Below, in pieces: positions 18,005 to 26,945 of a DNA stretch of 26,945 bases. Source of the stretch: Folioceros fuciformis (lineage: Eukaryota; Anthocerotophyta; Anthocerotopsida; Anthocerotales); NCBI GenBank assembly GCA_049999805.1, contig JBNGIO010004063.1:1-26945 (forward strand). The letters are read 5' to 3'. How positions within the stretch are numbered: position 1 is the stretch's first letter; every line of letters starts with the position of its first letter. Both the position numbers and the translations under genes were made by a program. The notes under the pieces are model-generated. The model did no database searches and was not told where the DNA came from. It saw only the letters and a list, made by a program, of their open reading frames with translations.

Positions 18005-19964
18005 TCAACCCTCCCAATCTGTTGCTTCAATAGTAGCATTGTGTCGTTTTAACACTCTAGTATTATAGTAAACATAGACAAGCATACCAACCCTATGCAC
18101 CATGGTTCTAGCTCTTTTATCACGCCAAACATGTTTCCAAGCACTCCAGTTTCTTTCCCCTCCTATTGCAGTTGGAGGAATGCTCAACAACTTCTTTGCT
18201 ATATCTACAAGTTGTGAACATTCCTCTCCATATGCTTTCCACCACACCACACTATTATGCATCAACCCTTCTTGAAAATGTAGCTCCTCATCAATGCATA
18301 ACTTACCAAGTCTAAGGCGATAGTGGTTGAACTGCAACAAAACACTATGAACTTCTCTGGTATTAGACGCCAATGCCTTCCTAATACGCTCACCTTTCAA
18401 CCTATCAGCTGGAGAAATGCCAGGTAGCAATTTCCTATGCTTTGAATCTACCATTGTTGCAGCAATGAAGCAATCATGCCAACCAAACCCCTTCCGCGCA
18501 CTCCACAAATCTCACAAGTAAAGAACTACTTCAGAAAACTTAAGCAGAGTTACTCCCCTGTTGCCTAGGATCATTGTCTTGTATTAGCAATTGACCAAAA
18601 GTGATAGTACTTTGCTCATTAAAATGCACCTCAAGCTTCTCTAACATCCAATAAGCATCTCCCAAAATAATCATTCCCCCTTCTAGTTGATATAAGACAT
18701 CACATATATGTTGAAATACAGAAATAAAGTACTTCACGTCCAGCCAAAATGTTCCAGCACTATCTGTTACCTTCCGAGCAATCCCAAAACTTTCATCTTG
18801 TGGAAAGGCCGAATCATCCACGACTGCGAGAATGGCCTGCTTGTTAGCTATCAAGCTATTCATACTTAAAAGGAAGCTAGCAAATCTGGTTTCATATCCT
18901 TCTGCAACTCTCGCTTGATCTTCAGTCTCCGTCAAGCCTTTTTCAACAAACCATGTGGAGCTGTCTTCGTTGTGAAGAAATGCACCACCTCCTTAGCTTC
19001 TACTATTGTTTTTGTCACTGCCTCCAATGCACCAATATCTTTCAACAATAAGTTCAATACATGTGCTAAACACCCAAATGTTATAAGACTTAGTTGATGT
19101 TCTTGCAGATGCTCCCATGCTACTTTCATGTTGCCGGCATGGTCAGTAATCACTGCAACAACTTTATTTTCTAATCCATGCATGTTTCTTAATAACCTCT
19201 ACAAATCTCTCCTTAATGTGAAGGCCAGTAACACTATCCGCCTCTGTACTGACCATTTCTAAGAAGATACTTGCATCAACATAACATGCTTGAAAATTCA
19301 AAATATGATCAGAACCCCTCTTGCGTGACCACCCATCACTAGTAAGAGTAACATCTTGTAAGCTTTCATGTACTTTTCCACATCAGCTGACACTTCCTTA
19401 TATATCTGTTGCAAGTATGTATTTGCCAATCACCAACAAGATGGTAATTGAAAGGCAGGCCTCAACAACTTAAAAAACTCCTTACAACTCTCACTTTCCA
19501 CAATATTAAAAGGCAACGCCATCTAATATAAAGCTTTAGCAAAAGAAACTTGTAACTTTGCATTTTCCTCACGGGACATAACATCTACAAATGCATTTGG
19601 TGTTGTTTTCTTCCCACTCATTGAGGCACCTATGGAAATAGCAGTCAAAGTACCTTGTTCAGATCTTGGTTGCACACTGGCCTTCATTATAGCATTTTTC
19701 ACCTCCGCCACCACATTTTGTAACTCCTAAGCTTGGTCACTTGTTAAAAAACTAAAGTAAATGGAACTTCAAGCGGGAAACATTTTTATTTGATAGGACT
19801 TGGGAGCAAAAGTTGCATTATCGTTTAACTTCATTGCCAACTTGGATTGTATGAAACAAGTCTCTAGCCCAACTTTTCTTGGTATTACGTGGCCTTTTTC
19901 TAGAAACAACAGTTAGTGGAAGGGCACTAGGTCCCCTTTTAGCAAGTCGTCTACTATGCTCCAT
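18005..19964 (-). pseudogene. hAT-superfamily transposase (BED, DUF659, dimerisation), broken
   Basis: An ATG at 19964-19962 (minus) starts MEHSRRLAKRGPSA and leads to a BED-type finger (CNFCSQVLSNKNVSRLKFHL). Next come LPFNIVESESCKEFFKLLRP, VTLTSDGWS (likely first catalytic Asp), VAVITDHAGNMK (second Asp) and FGCLAHVLNLLLKDI (conserved C-x2-H), which form the DUF659/hAT core. The C-terminal dimerisation domain reads WWKAYGEECSQLVDIAKKLL, then ERNWSAWKHVWRDKRAR, stopping at 18005. Breaks: a stop inside the BED finger, a shift between it and 19714, stops near 19523 and 19440, a shift near 18933 in an A run, and another near 18545 with a TGA. Length, about 650 codons, is normal for the family. 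The transposase moves hAT DNA by cut and paste; this copy cannot. Confidence 0.92.
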
Positions 19965-20340
19965 GTTTAGCAACCTGGACTTGACACATCATAAAGCAAA
20001 GCATTCAGATATCTTCATATAAAACATCACAAAATAGAGCATCCAGATAGCATATGTGAGAATAGCATGTGCGAGAAAACTGCGAACAAAATGCATGCAA
20101 GAAAACTTGTGAGAAAACTGCGAACAGAATGCTTGCGAGAAAACCTACAAGAAAACTGCAAACAGCATGCCTGCAAGAAAACCTGTGAGGAAATAGCGAA
20201 TAGCAACACGTTGGTCTGTGCACTATAGGTACTCCAGGCAGGGTTTGTAGATGGGCGATGCTTCTTCGGGCTCAAAGCTGCGCGGTAGAGTGCAAGAGAA
20301 CTAACAGTTCTCATCAAGAAAGATGGCAGAACGTGCTACC
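19965..20340. other. Upstream side of the hAT gene
   Basis: This stretch lies on the 5' side of the transposase and holds the 38-base tandem repeat described separately. No TIR pair was recognised. Minus-strand frames across it are translations of the repeat. Confidence 0.4.
20069..20215. repeat. 38-base tandem repeat, nearly four copies
   Basis: The unit begins gtgagaaaactgcgaaca, continues with a-atgc-tgc and ends in agaaaacct. Successive copies begin near 20069, 20107 and 20145, with a degenerate fourth near 20183. Copies differ by a few substitutions and keep the length. It lies 100-250 bases upstream of the hAT transposase start, so it could be a subterminal binding array of the element. 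Confidence 0.85.
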
Positions 20341-20902
20341 GAGATTGGAGAAATTGCACCAGAGAACTGAGTGTGTTTGGAAAGCTTAGTGAAGAGCAAA
20401 AGATGCTATAATTGGTAGCTTGCATAATCATAGCTACCAACACCAATTCAAAATAACAAGAGAAGAACATATTGGAAGCAATATGATTATTATGTCATAA
20501 GGTAAACACCTTTCAACATCACCGTAGTAGCAACTATTAGAAGGCTTATAGTTCTTCCTATGGATCCCTGACACAAAGATATAAAGGGCGCCCTTGTTAG
20601 GCCTCCAAATCCATGACAAACCACCTGATCCAAACCCCTTGCACAGTTCGATGCAAATCAAGAAAACGTTGGAAGAGCCAATGCAAAAGTATCTTACTTA
20701 GGGTAATAAGGCATGCTGGATTGATTTTTAGAATGAACATGAAGAAATAGCACATAAAATCAACTTTTGAATGCATTGGACTTTAGGGACACCGTGGGTG
20801 TGGTACTATAGGCAAGAGGTTGAGAGGAATGTAAATCTTAAATAAAATATGATGTGAAGTTGATTTGACATACCTTTTTTTAGATGTGTTACATCAAAGA
20901 AC
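20341..20902. other. AT-rich stretch, no gene recognised
   Basis: A minus-strand frame at 20434-20661 has no family signature. Nothing else is recognised. Confidence 0.35.
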
Positions 20903-21207
20903 ATGTACTTCGGTAACTACAAGCCAACTAAGAATGCTATCTTGGAATGTGATAGACTAAATGGAGACATTTCCAAAATCAAGTGCAAAGATATGATTGC
21001 AATGCCACGTGAGGGAGATGATCAAAATAGGAGATTTTGGATCACACAAGTGGAAGAGTTGGATTTTTCATCGATAAAAGGTTGCATAGTAATCTAATAG
21101 TGGGCCATTGAAAATACCAATGCCTTTGAAGACCATTATCTCCTAGAAAAAATATGTTCTTTCAAATGGCATAAGAAGGTCCCATGCTACCAACATCATA
21201 AATAATG
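20903..21207 (+). pseudogene. Unassigned coding relic with two internal stops
   Basis: An ATG at 20903 opens 64 codons (MYFGNYKPTKNAILECDRLN, then FWITQVEELDFSSIKGC) ending in TAATAG. The same frame continues without a shift for about 35 more codons (WAIENTNAFEDHYLLEKICS and on to TAA). Composition stays protein-like across the two stops, so this looks like one decayed exon. An acceptor-like tttttttag precedes it. I do not recognise the family; a transposon-derived origin is likely given the surroundings. Confidence 0.35.
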
Positions 21208-21763
21208 AAAGAATCTTGAGCACTTACAAAATTCGAAGATATTTATATAAGTGTATGAATTTAGCTTGACATGAAAAACACTCTTTAAGTCTGAACACAA
21301 GAGCTCATTAAATCCAAATTATTTGAACTTTAACACCCACTTGCACTCAGTCTTGAACGCACCAATGACAATGGAGTTGCATAAGCACAAATGCATGGTG
21401 GTTTTGTTGCGCACCATTTGCACTATGAGGCTACATCTGCACTCAATGGGAGTTTATGTATTCCTCACAATATAGCACATGAAGAGGTTCCTCAAACATC
21501 TATCTCTGGGCCAATCGCTAGAAGAACATGAGGTTTGTGCGTAGAGAATATTCTTCCATCATATTCATCGTATGGATGCTATGATTGTCACTTACAGGCT
21601 ATGTGCTTTCTCCATAGCAATAAGTCTCATGCTTGTGGCAGTGCTACCACTACTAAGGCTACCAACCTACTCAACCACTATCCATGTGCACTTGCACTTA
21701 ACCTCACCCGTTTTTTGGGGATTGCTTGACAAACCTAAGAGGCTTGTCACGTGAACGATTAAT
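21208..21763. other. AT-rich stretch, no gene recognised
   Basis: Two overlapping plus-strand frames near 21535-21754 (60-64 codons) carry no motif. Nothing else is recognised. Confidence 0.3.
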
Positions 21764-22177
21764 TTGTTACAAGGTAGCTATTATCTTGCGCAAGGGGTTT
21801 GCATTAACGACCATTGGCCCTGCAATTGGCCTACAAGGATTGAACTAATCATACCATGCTCGTCTTTAGGATTCAAAGGTATGGGATTTAGTGGTAATGT
21901 TGAAAGACATCTTGAGCAGCAAGCCTTGGGTGTTAAAATTAGAGAGAAAGCAACCTTCCTACATACTGCATTGGGAGGTTCACACTTTGAACACACACAC
22001 ATTGCAATTCTAGCATTTCGGTACATCTTCAATCAGGTCACAATTCCTGAAATAAGCAGGAACCGTAAACTACATATGGTCTTAGCTTATCATATGACGC
22101 GGCCCTATGAGTGTCTATGGCATGCCATGTACAGCTGCAAACGTAAGTGGTGTAGAGCCCTAAACCAAGAATCATAA
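21764..22177 (+). CDS. Unassigned 137-codon open frame
   Basis: The frame begins at a TTG, not an ATG; the first ATG lies further in, near 21881. It runs to TAA at 22175-22177. The length is longer than expected by chance in AT-rich DNA, but I see no motif (ERHLEQQALGVKIREKATFL is the most protein-like part). It may be a transposon remnant. Confidence 0.2.
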   Translation: MLQGSYYLAQGVCINDHWPCNWPTRIELIIPCSSLGFKGMGFSGNVERHLEQQALGVKIREKATFLHTALGGSHFEHTHIAILAFRYIFNQVTIPEISRNRKLHMVLAYHMTRPYECLWHAMYSCKRKWCRALNQES

Positions 22178-22629
22178 CATAAGTAATGAGCCCGATGCAA
22201 ACCTCAAATTGAGCATGAACATATAAACAACAAGGGAGTTGAGGGGTGTGGAGTGCTTTGTAGCAGAAAGAATGTAAGAGCGTGATTGCCACAATAATCT
22301 TACACGTAGGTTTTTTTATGACTCTAAACATGTTTTTTTTTGCTAGAAGGGTATTTTTCATCTAAGCACCAAAGCGGTTACATGTGGTGTTACAAAAGAG
22401 AGTAGATAGTTATTGTTCCTTTAGCATGCCAAATTTCTCTTTGGCAATAGCCGTAGCAAGAAAAAAAAAACTGCTTTAAGGTCCCACAAAGAAAAGTAGT
22501 TCCAAACATGGTTATAAATTTCAAAAGATTTTGTTTTTGTGGTTGTAGACAATCCTAGCCTTGTGGCTTGTAGTGCTTTGGTAGTTTATGATCAACAAGC
22601 CATTTCATATTTGGTTAATGGATTAAGTA
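22178..22629. other. AT-rich stretch with homopolymers, no gene recognised
   Basis: It contains short T and A runs (22329-22338, 22464-22473). No coding signature is seen. Confidence 0.35.
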
Positions 22630-23715
22630 ATGACTCTTTTTTCTCAACTACAAGATCGAGATGATAAGGTGGTGATTTTAGGAGCTTGAAGTGAATACAA
22701 GGTAGTACAAAATAAACTGTTAGAGTCTCTCAAGTCTCTTAGCTAGTCAGAAGAGGCAACATCTATACTAGCCGATGCATACCATCAGATTGCATCTTAT
22801 GCATCTCAATGCTGGAAAGTGGGGAACAAGAACTTGTTTGAAATTTCCAAAGAGGTTGCTAGTACTTGTCAAACGGACAATCTATGCGCAAGAAGTATAA
22901 GCATAAGCTAGAAAATCTTAAGAATACGTACCACAAAGAGAAGGAGATGAGATAAAGTATATATTAGGTTAATTCTACGTAGCCTCATTTTCAAGCTTTG
23001 GCTTCTATTTGTGAAGGCAACCCAAAGTTTGTAGTTATTCTTTATGCTCAAGATTCAGGTAGTGGTATTGGCATCATTCTAGAGAGTGATTTCAACAATT
23101 TCTATCACTGCATTGTTTGATTTGCATGTTATCGATGCTGTGGACACTAGAAAAACTCTAAGATGCCACTTTCTTGCATTAGCTCTCTGTTTTCTACATC
23201 AAACACTTTCACTTTACGAAGGCTACTACCAACAATCCATCTTCCTAGGCATGGGCGAAATATAATGTGCTTTTTGGGGATTCTAATGTGTGACCTTTTT
23301 ACATGCATGTCACATAGATTGATGTGAAATTGGTTGGGCTCTGAATTTGAAGAAGAAGATACAGAAGAATCCCCTTGTTGAGATAGCAAAGAATTTTTTT
23401 GACTTTGTGCAAAGAAAAAGAATGAGGAGAAGATGGTCTTCTACATGCCTCGAAAACTAGTTGATTAACAAGCTTACTTCTCTTGCTCAAAGTTTAGCTG
23501 CTATCAAGTATGCTTGATTGTCAAATCAATTTCCAAAGGAAAAGCTATTGTTGGAATATGAGAGAAAAAATCAATTGAAGTTTCACAAGCTCATGTTTAA
23601 ACATGAGATAAGGAGAGAGTGAATGCAAATAGACAATCAGATTTGCATGGCAAAAGCCTTAGCTGGAAGGAGGTCTTCTAAGAAAGCAGCCTTGTAGAAG
23701 GAAGAGAGCCCTTGA
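22630..23715 (+). pseudogene. Myb/SANT (trihelix)-like protein relic, probable PIF/Harbinger ORF1
   Basis: From 22750 one plus frame encodes ILADAYHQIASYASQCWKVG and NLFEISKEVAS. After a one-base shift another encodes SMRKKYKHKLENLKNTYHKE (about 22880-22945). Together they have the helices and the K-x-K-LENLK-x-Y-K-E-K ending of a trihelix/Myb-SANT DNA-binding domain. Further on are an acidic stretch (SEFEEEDTEESPC) and a C-terminal helix-rich part (LTSLAQSLAAIKYA, EKLLLEYERKNQLKFHKLMF, KALAGRR). This domain order is that of the ORF1 protein that helps PIF/Harbinger transposase bind DNA. Multiple stops and shifts make it a pseudogene. A Harbinger transposase relic lies about 2.3 kb away on the other strand. 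Without the transposase neighbour it could be any trihelix factor. Confidence 0.5.
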
Positions 23716-23727
23716 TAACAAGGACAT

Positions 23728-23880
23728 GTGTTCCATTTTCAAGTTCGCATGTTTGTGAAAGCCTTCCAATTTCTACTTATGAGTATATATGCGTGTGTGT
23801 GCGTGTTTCCAATTTCAAGTTTGCATGCATGTCTTGGAGACTGTTTCAATTTCTACTTACAAGTATATGTGTGAACACAT
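23728..23880. repeat. Tandem duplication of about 75 bases
   Basis: Copy 1 (23728-23802) and copy 2 (23803-23880) share gtgtt-cca-tttcaagtt-gcatg, caatttctactta, agtatat and a GTGTG-rich tail in the same order. The copies are clearly diverged. No coding role is seen. Confidence 0.7.
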
Positions 23881-24930
23881 AAGGCTTTAGCTTATGAGCC
23901 TAAAATCAATGTGAGTCTTTTATGTCTTCTATGTGTATATAAGAGTAGTATAATTAAATTTAATTATTTTATATTTATAATAAAAAAAAGCTTCATTCTA
24001 TAACAAACTCAAATTCTATGTAATCTAAATTTTCCTCAATATTTGAGGCTTTCCAATGGTCGAACAATGCGTTCCTTCGTTGCGTTCCTTCGTTCCTTGG
24101 CTTTATTATAGAATATTTTGTTGGAAACACCTTATCAAAAATTGACATGTCCCTTATTATGTAATGGATCCGTATCTACATCAATATCGGATGTTGATAG
24201 AAATAGTTTGGATCTATCCACAAAAATAGGGGTTTGCCTTAAATCCAAACTTTGAATGGTTATTTCTGCTATTGAACTTGGCTTTTACGAGTTTTTGTTG
24301 GTGAATAAAATTTGACAATGCACACTTCTCATGACGTAATCCCACCATAAACGATATGTCGGAACATGAATGTATTAGATTTTTGTCCAAGCATGATTTT
24401 GCATGTCTGTTTATATTCTTTGTTCACAAAAACTCTTGCTTTCAGCTTTTGTTAGATTAATTTCAACTCGTAGGAATTTAGTATGCAAAACCTACATGTA
24501 ATTGGGGTGTACCCAAGAGTGTGGCATGCATTTGGGACCATGGTGACATATTGGAGAACTCAAGGCAATTCAAAGATACGGCAAGCCAGGCACTCCCTTC
24601 TTCCTCTTTTTTTTCAACACTCAGTGTTGAAAAGATGTTTGAGTGACCTTAAATGCCTTCAAAAAATGGGCTTAGGATTCGAATCCTAGGGTTCATTATC
24701 TTTTTACTCTCCCCACATTTAGGAGCCTTTAAATCAATATATTGATATCTAAAAGTGTGAATTAGAAGCCAAGTGGCATTTACAAGTCCACGGTAAGAAT
24801 CAATTGTCATACAAAAGTTTTCGCTACGAGAAACCATCACGCATCAGTGTGCACCATGGCCACGCTAGCGTGCATTTGTATACGAAATGACCGAATTGCT
24901 GTGCACTTGTGTGCGCGATGACGAAGATGG
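23881..24930. other. AT-rich stretch, no gene recognised
   Basis: It contains a perfect 13-base tandem repeat at 24069-24094 (gcgttccttcgtt twice). A plus frame at 24483-24689 has no motif. Nothing else is recognised. Confidence 0.35.
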
Positions 24931-25580
24931 CAAGGCCCAAGCTGGCGTGCACAAGTGCGCACAAAAAATTAGCTAACACACATTTTAAGCACATAATATT
25001 AAAATAATCCTAAAAAATAGCAAAAAAAATACAAAAAAATCCCATTTTCTTGGCAAGCATTCCATGGCTTCAAAGGTTTTACAAGTTTTTTCTCCCCTAT
25101 CTTTACTATTTTTTGGATTTGTTTTGTATAAAAAGTCCATTTTGATTGTTTTTAACCTCTTTTTGCATAGCTTTGTAGTAAGAATATGAGTTCATTTGAA
25201 TACTAGTCCTCATCTTTCTTTTGATGATCTAAACCTTGAGTTAGTAGTGAAGACTTTAAGTGTGGTTGCATCATAGGATGTTTAAATACCTTTTACAACA
25301 TACGTTATTTGAACATACATTCTCCAACGTCGCTTCGCAGATGTACCTGAAGAAATGGCAAACAAACCTCAAGAGCCAAATCCGATGGCAAACCAAACAA
25401 AGACAAAAGACGATATTATTGTCCCCATGACTAAAAGGCTAGAATCTTCGTGATTTGAAGGATAAGGCCTTTCGTTGATAGGTTGTATGCATGTAAGTAG
25501 GTGGGCACACACTTGTGCACATCTTGGTACTGTAGTGCACTTGAAAAATAGCTGAATTGTAAAACATATTTAAAGCACAC
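24931..25580. repeat. Pair of related GTGCAC-rich segments
   Basis: Around 24935-25000 and 25500-25580 the same order appears: GTGCAC-rich words, then a short A run with TAGCT, then ACATATTT/ACATTTT and AAGCACA. A rough inverted arrangement of GTGCACTTGTG and GCACAAGTGCGCAC is also present at 24909-24972. These may be parts of one repeat family. The intervening DNA shows no gene. Confidence 0.4.
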
Positions 25581-25589
25581 CTTATATCA

Positions 25590-25971
25590 ATGTTCGCTTT
25601 TCTCATAAAACAAAAGTTTGTAAATTCATGTAGCAAGAGCCATTGGCCTTCTCAAACCCTCGACCTACATAAGAGGGCATTTTTTGAGGGAAGTACGATG
25701 CCATACAACTCGAGTAAAAGGCAAAAGAAGGGTTTGAGGTTAAACCCAATTTATTTCACACGCTGTTACCCCTAAGTTGTGGCTTGCTCACAAAAATGCA
25801 AAAGTTGTGTGGAGCACAACTTGGGAAGCATACTTCAATCAATCGCATATTCAAGTTCATAAGAATTCTCCACTTGTTCTTCAACAAAGTATACGCATTT
25901 TAAATCCTCATTCACCCTCCACATACGTTTCTGTTGAACATAGCCTTATCGTCCTACTAGCTACTTGTTGA
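25590..25971 (+). other. Unassigned plus-strand frames
   Basis: Two adjacent frames, 25590-25775 and 25777-25971 (61 and 64 codons), show no motif; the second begins at TTG. They may be remnants of the surrounding transposon. Confidence 0.15.
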
Positions 25972-25989
25972 ATGATAAGGTTTCAATAA

Positions 25990-26410
25990 AAATGACATGA
26001 GTGGATATGCAATCTCATTGACTATGTAAGAGCCACAATTCTTTCTTCAAGTTGTAATCTTGGCTGAGCCAAACTCCTACTATCCATCATTTTGTGTTCA
26101 TACACTACTCTCCTTCAAGATTGTTGCATCATTTACTCCTCCAAGATGCATGTAACACACATCTAGAAAGAATTTATTTGCATCACAAATACCTTGCAAC
26201 ACAATAGAATGTATGTCATGCTAACACTAATATGTAATTGGGTTATCTTTCTTGTCAAGTTGTTGTGCTAGCTTGATATGATATCCATCCATACACCCCA
26301 CCATGCTAGGTAACCTTGTAAGATATTGGAACTTAGTTGAAATAACCTGTTGCCTATGTTCGGAAGGCCATACGATGAAATGTGAGAAAAAATTTTGTGG
26401 ATTGCACAAA
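25990..26410 (-). pseudogene. PIF/Harbinger transposase relic (DDE_Tnp_4 type)
   Basis: On the minus strand 26409-26227 encodes RLPSMVGCMDGYHIKLAQQL preceded by a Trp-Pro block (FIVWPSEHRQQVISTKFQYL). This is the region around the first catalytic Asp of Harbinger transposases (VGC-I/M-DG-x-HI). After two stops near 26225 the minus strand continues HSIVLQGICDANKFFLDVCY and LGGVNDATILKESSV, the region of the second catalytic Asp (FLDV then HPGG-x-DA in intact relatives). Below about 26060 stops accumulate, and the third acidic residue is not found. The right side is interrupted by repeat-rich AT DNA from 26391. The protein would catalyse cut-and-paste transposition; this copy cannot. Confidence 0.82.
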
Positions 26411-26446
26411 AATTACTTTATACTTTGTAAAGCAATCCACAAAATT
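26391..26446. repeat. Perfect 15-base inverted repeat
   Basis: AATTTTGTGGATTGC at 26391-26405 is the exact reverse complement of 26432-26446, with a 26-base spacer. It could form a stem-loop. It lies where the transposase reading frame is disrupted, so it may mark an insertion such as a MITE fragment. Confidence 0.9.
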
Positions 26447-26478
26447 ACTATTATAATTTTTGCACATGTAATTTTTGT

Positions 26479-26553
26479 ATGTAATTTGGACATGTAAGCA
26501 AATTGATAAGCACTTGTAAAAATTACATGTAATTTGGACATGTAAGCAAATTG
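26479..26553. repeat. Two direct copies of a 27-base sequence
   Basis: The sequence beginning atgtaatttggacatgtaag occurs at 26479-26505 and 26527-26553, identical and 48 bases apart. GTAATTT/AAATTAC words surround both copies. Only replication slippage or an element's subterminal array is suggested. Confidence 0.9.
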
Positions 26554-26945
26554 CCATTGAGCATCACGAAGTCTCGCACCATCTCTATGCCAAGTTGTCT
26601 TGTGCATATCTCTTCACAATACTATCCAATCAATCATCAATCCCTTTTTTGCAACCCAGTATTTTCCTCTTCAATCATCATGGATATAAAAATAACTATG
26701 ATAACATAATTGAGCAAGTAAGTAGGGTAGAAGAATTTAATATGCCTATGGATAATTGTAAATAAAGAGAAGAAATGTATCTCATCATTACAGTAAATAA
26801 ATAAATAATCCACAACTATTTAAATAATTATAGATTAAAAAAAACATATACAGCTGCACACCAAAATGCAAAAGAGGAAAGGGAAACTCTACTTATCTAA
26901 AATGTGTGAGAAGGTGGCCTTACATAGGTCTAGGCCGCATAATAA
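26554..26945. other. AT-rich end of the window
   Basis: No gene is recognised. On the minus strand DGARLRDAQWQ (about 26585-26545) might be the continuation of the Harbinger-associated frame upstream of the repeat insertion, but this is too short to assign. Confidence 0.3.

Noticed and set aside
20005-20317. Minus frames of Phe/Ser/Cys-rich repeats as a secreted repeat protein
   Set aside because: They translate the 38-base tandem repeat; the unit is not a multiple of three, so the peptide repeats drift between frames.
1-26945. CRISPR array, bacterial operon, rRNA or tRNA gene
   Set aside because: No regular repeat-spacer pattern, no rRNA words and no cloverleaf with A and B boxes was recognised; all identifiable content is of plant nuclear type.

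Overview
The window looks like nuclear DNA of a land plant. The evidence is a GH17 beta-1,3-glucanase with an X8/CBM43 module and short GT-AG introns, a decayed PLS-type PPR gene, and decayed copia, hAT and PIF/Harbinger elements. PLS-PPR relics, large repeat stretches and the mix of a GC-rich gene island with AT-rich repeats would fit a seed-free vascular plant such as a fern or lycophyte, but that placement is inference. One 10-N assembly gap lies at 4229-4238.

Layout. 1-1038: an LTR-like end, a junction zone and one plus-strand open frame of unknown origin. 1039-5420: a minus-strand Ty1/copia relic with an initiator-Met-tRNA primer binding site at 5354-5365, gag, protease, integrase and RNase H. 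Most of its reverse transcriptase is deleted, and its gag is interrupted by a second LTR-like insertion at the gap. 5421-9023: eroded repeat DNA ending in a plus-strand gag-like frame with a CCHC knuckle. 9046-9715: an old diverged direct duplication. 9716-11464: no recognisable gene apart from a small open frame.

11465-13520 (minus) is the only gene that appears intact. It encodes a secreted GH17 glucanase with a Gly/Ser linker and an X8 domain. The best splice model has four exons, 499 residues and a hydrophobic C-terminal tail that would suit a GPI anchor, as in plasmodesmal callose-degrading enzymes. A 485-residue soluble alternative also exists. Its upstream GC- and CT-rich region runs to about 14100.

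14110-16975 is GC-rich and holds no intact gene. It contains an ATG-less open frame at 15127-15327 (plus) and a heavily frameshifted PPR pseudogene (minus). 17000-20340 holds a poly(T) run, TTAC-rich DNA, a broken BED/DUF659/hAT transposase (minus, 18005-19964) and a 38-bp tandem repeat upstream of it. 20340-22600 is AT-rich with a few unassigned frames. 22630-26620 appears to be a decayed PIF/Harbinger element: a Myb/SANT-like ORF1 relic (plus) converging on a transposase relic (minus), with further repeats and a perfect 15-bp inverted repeat.

I found no convincing new multi-gene system. The most useful points are the splice model and possible GPI tail of the glucanase, the nested LTR at the gap, and several decayed elements that automated ORF calling would miss.
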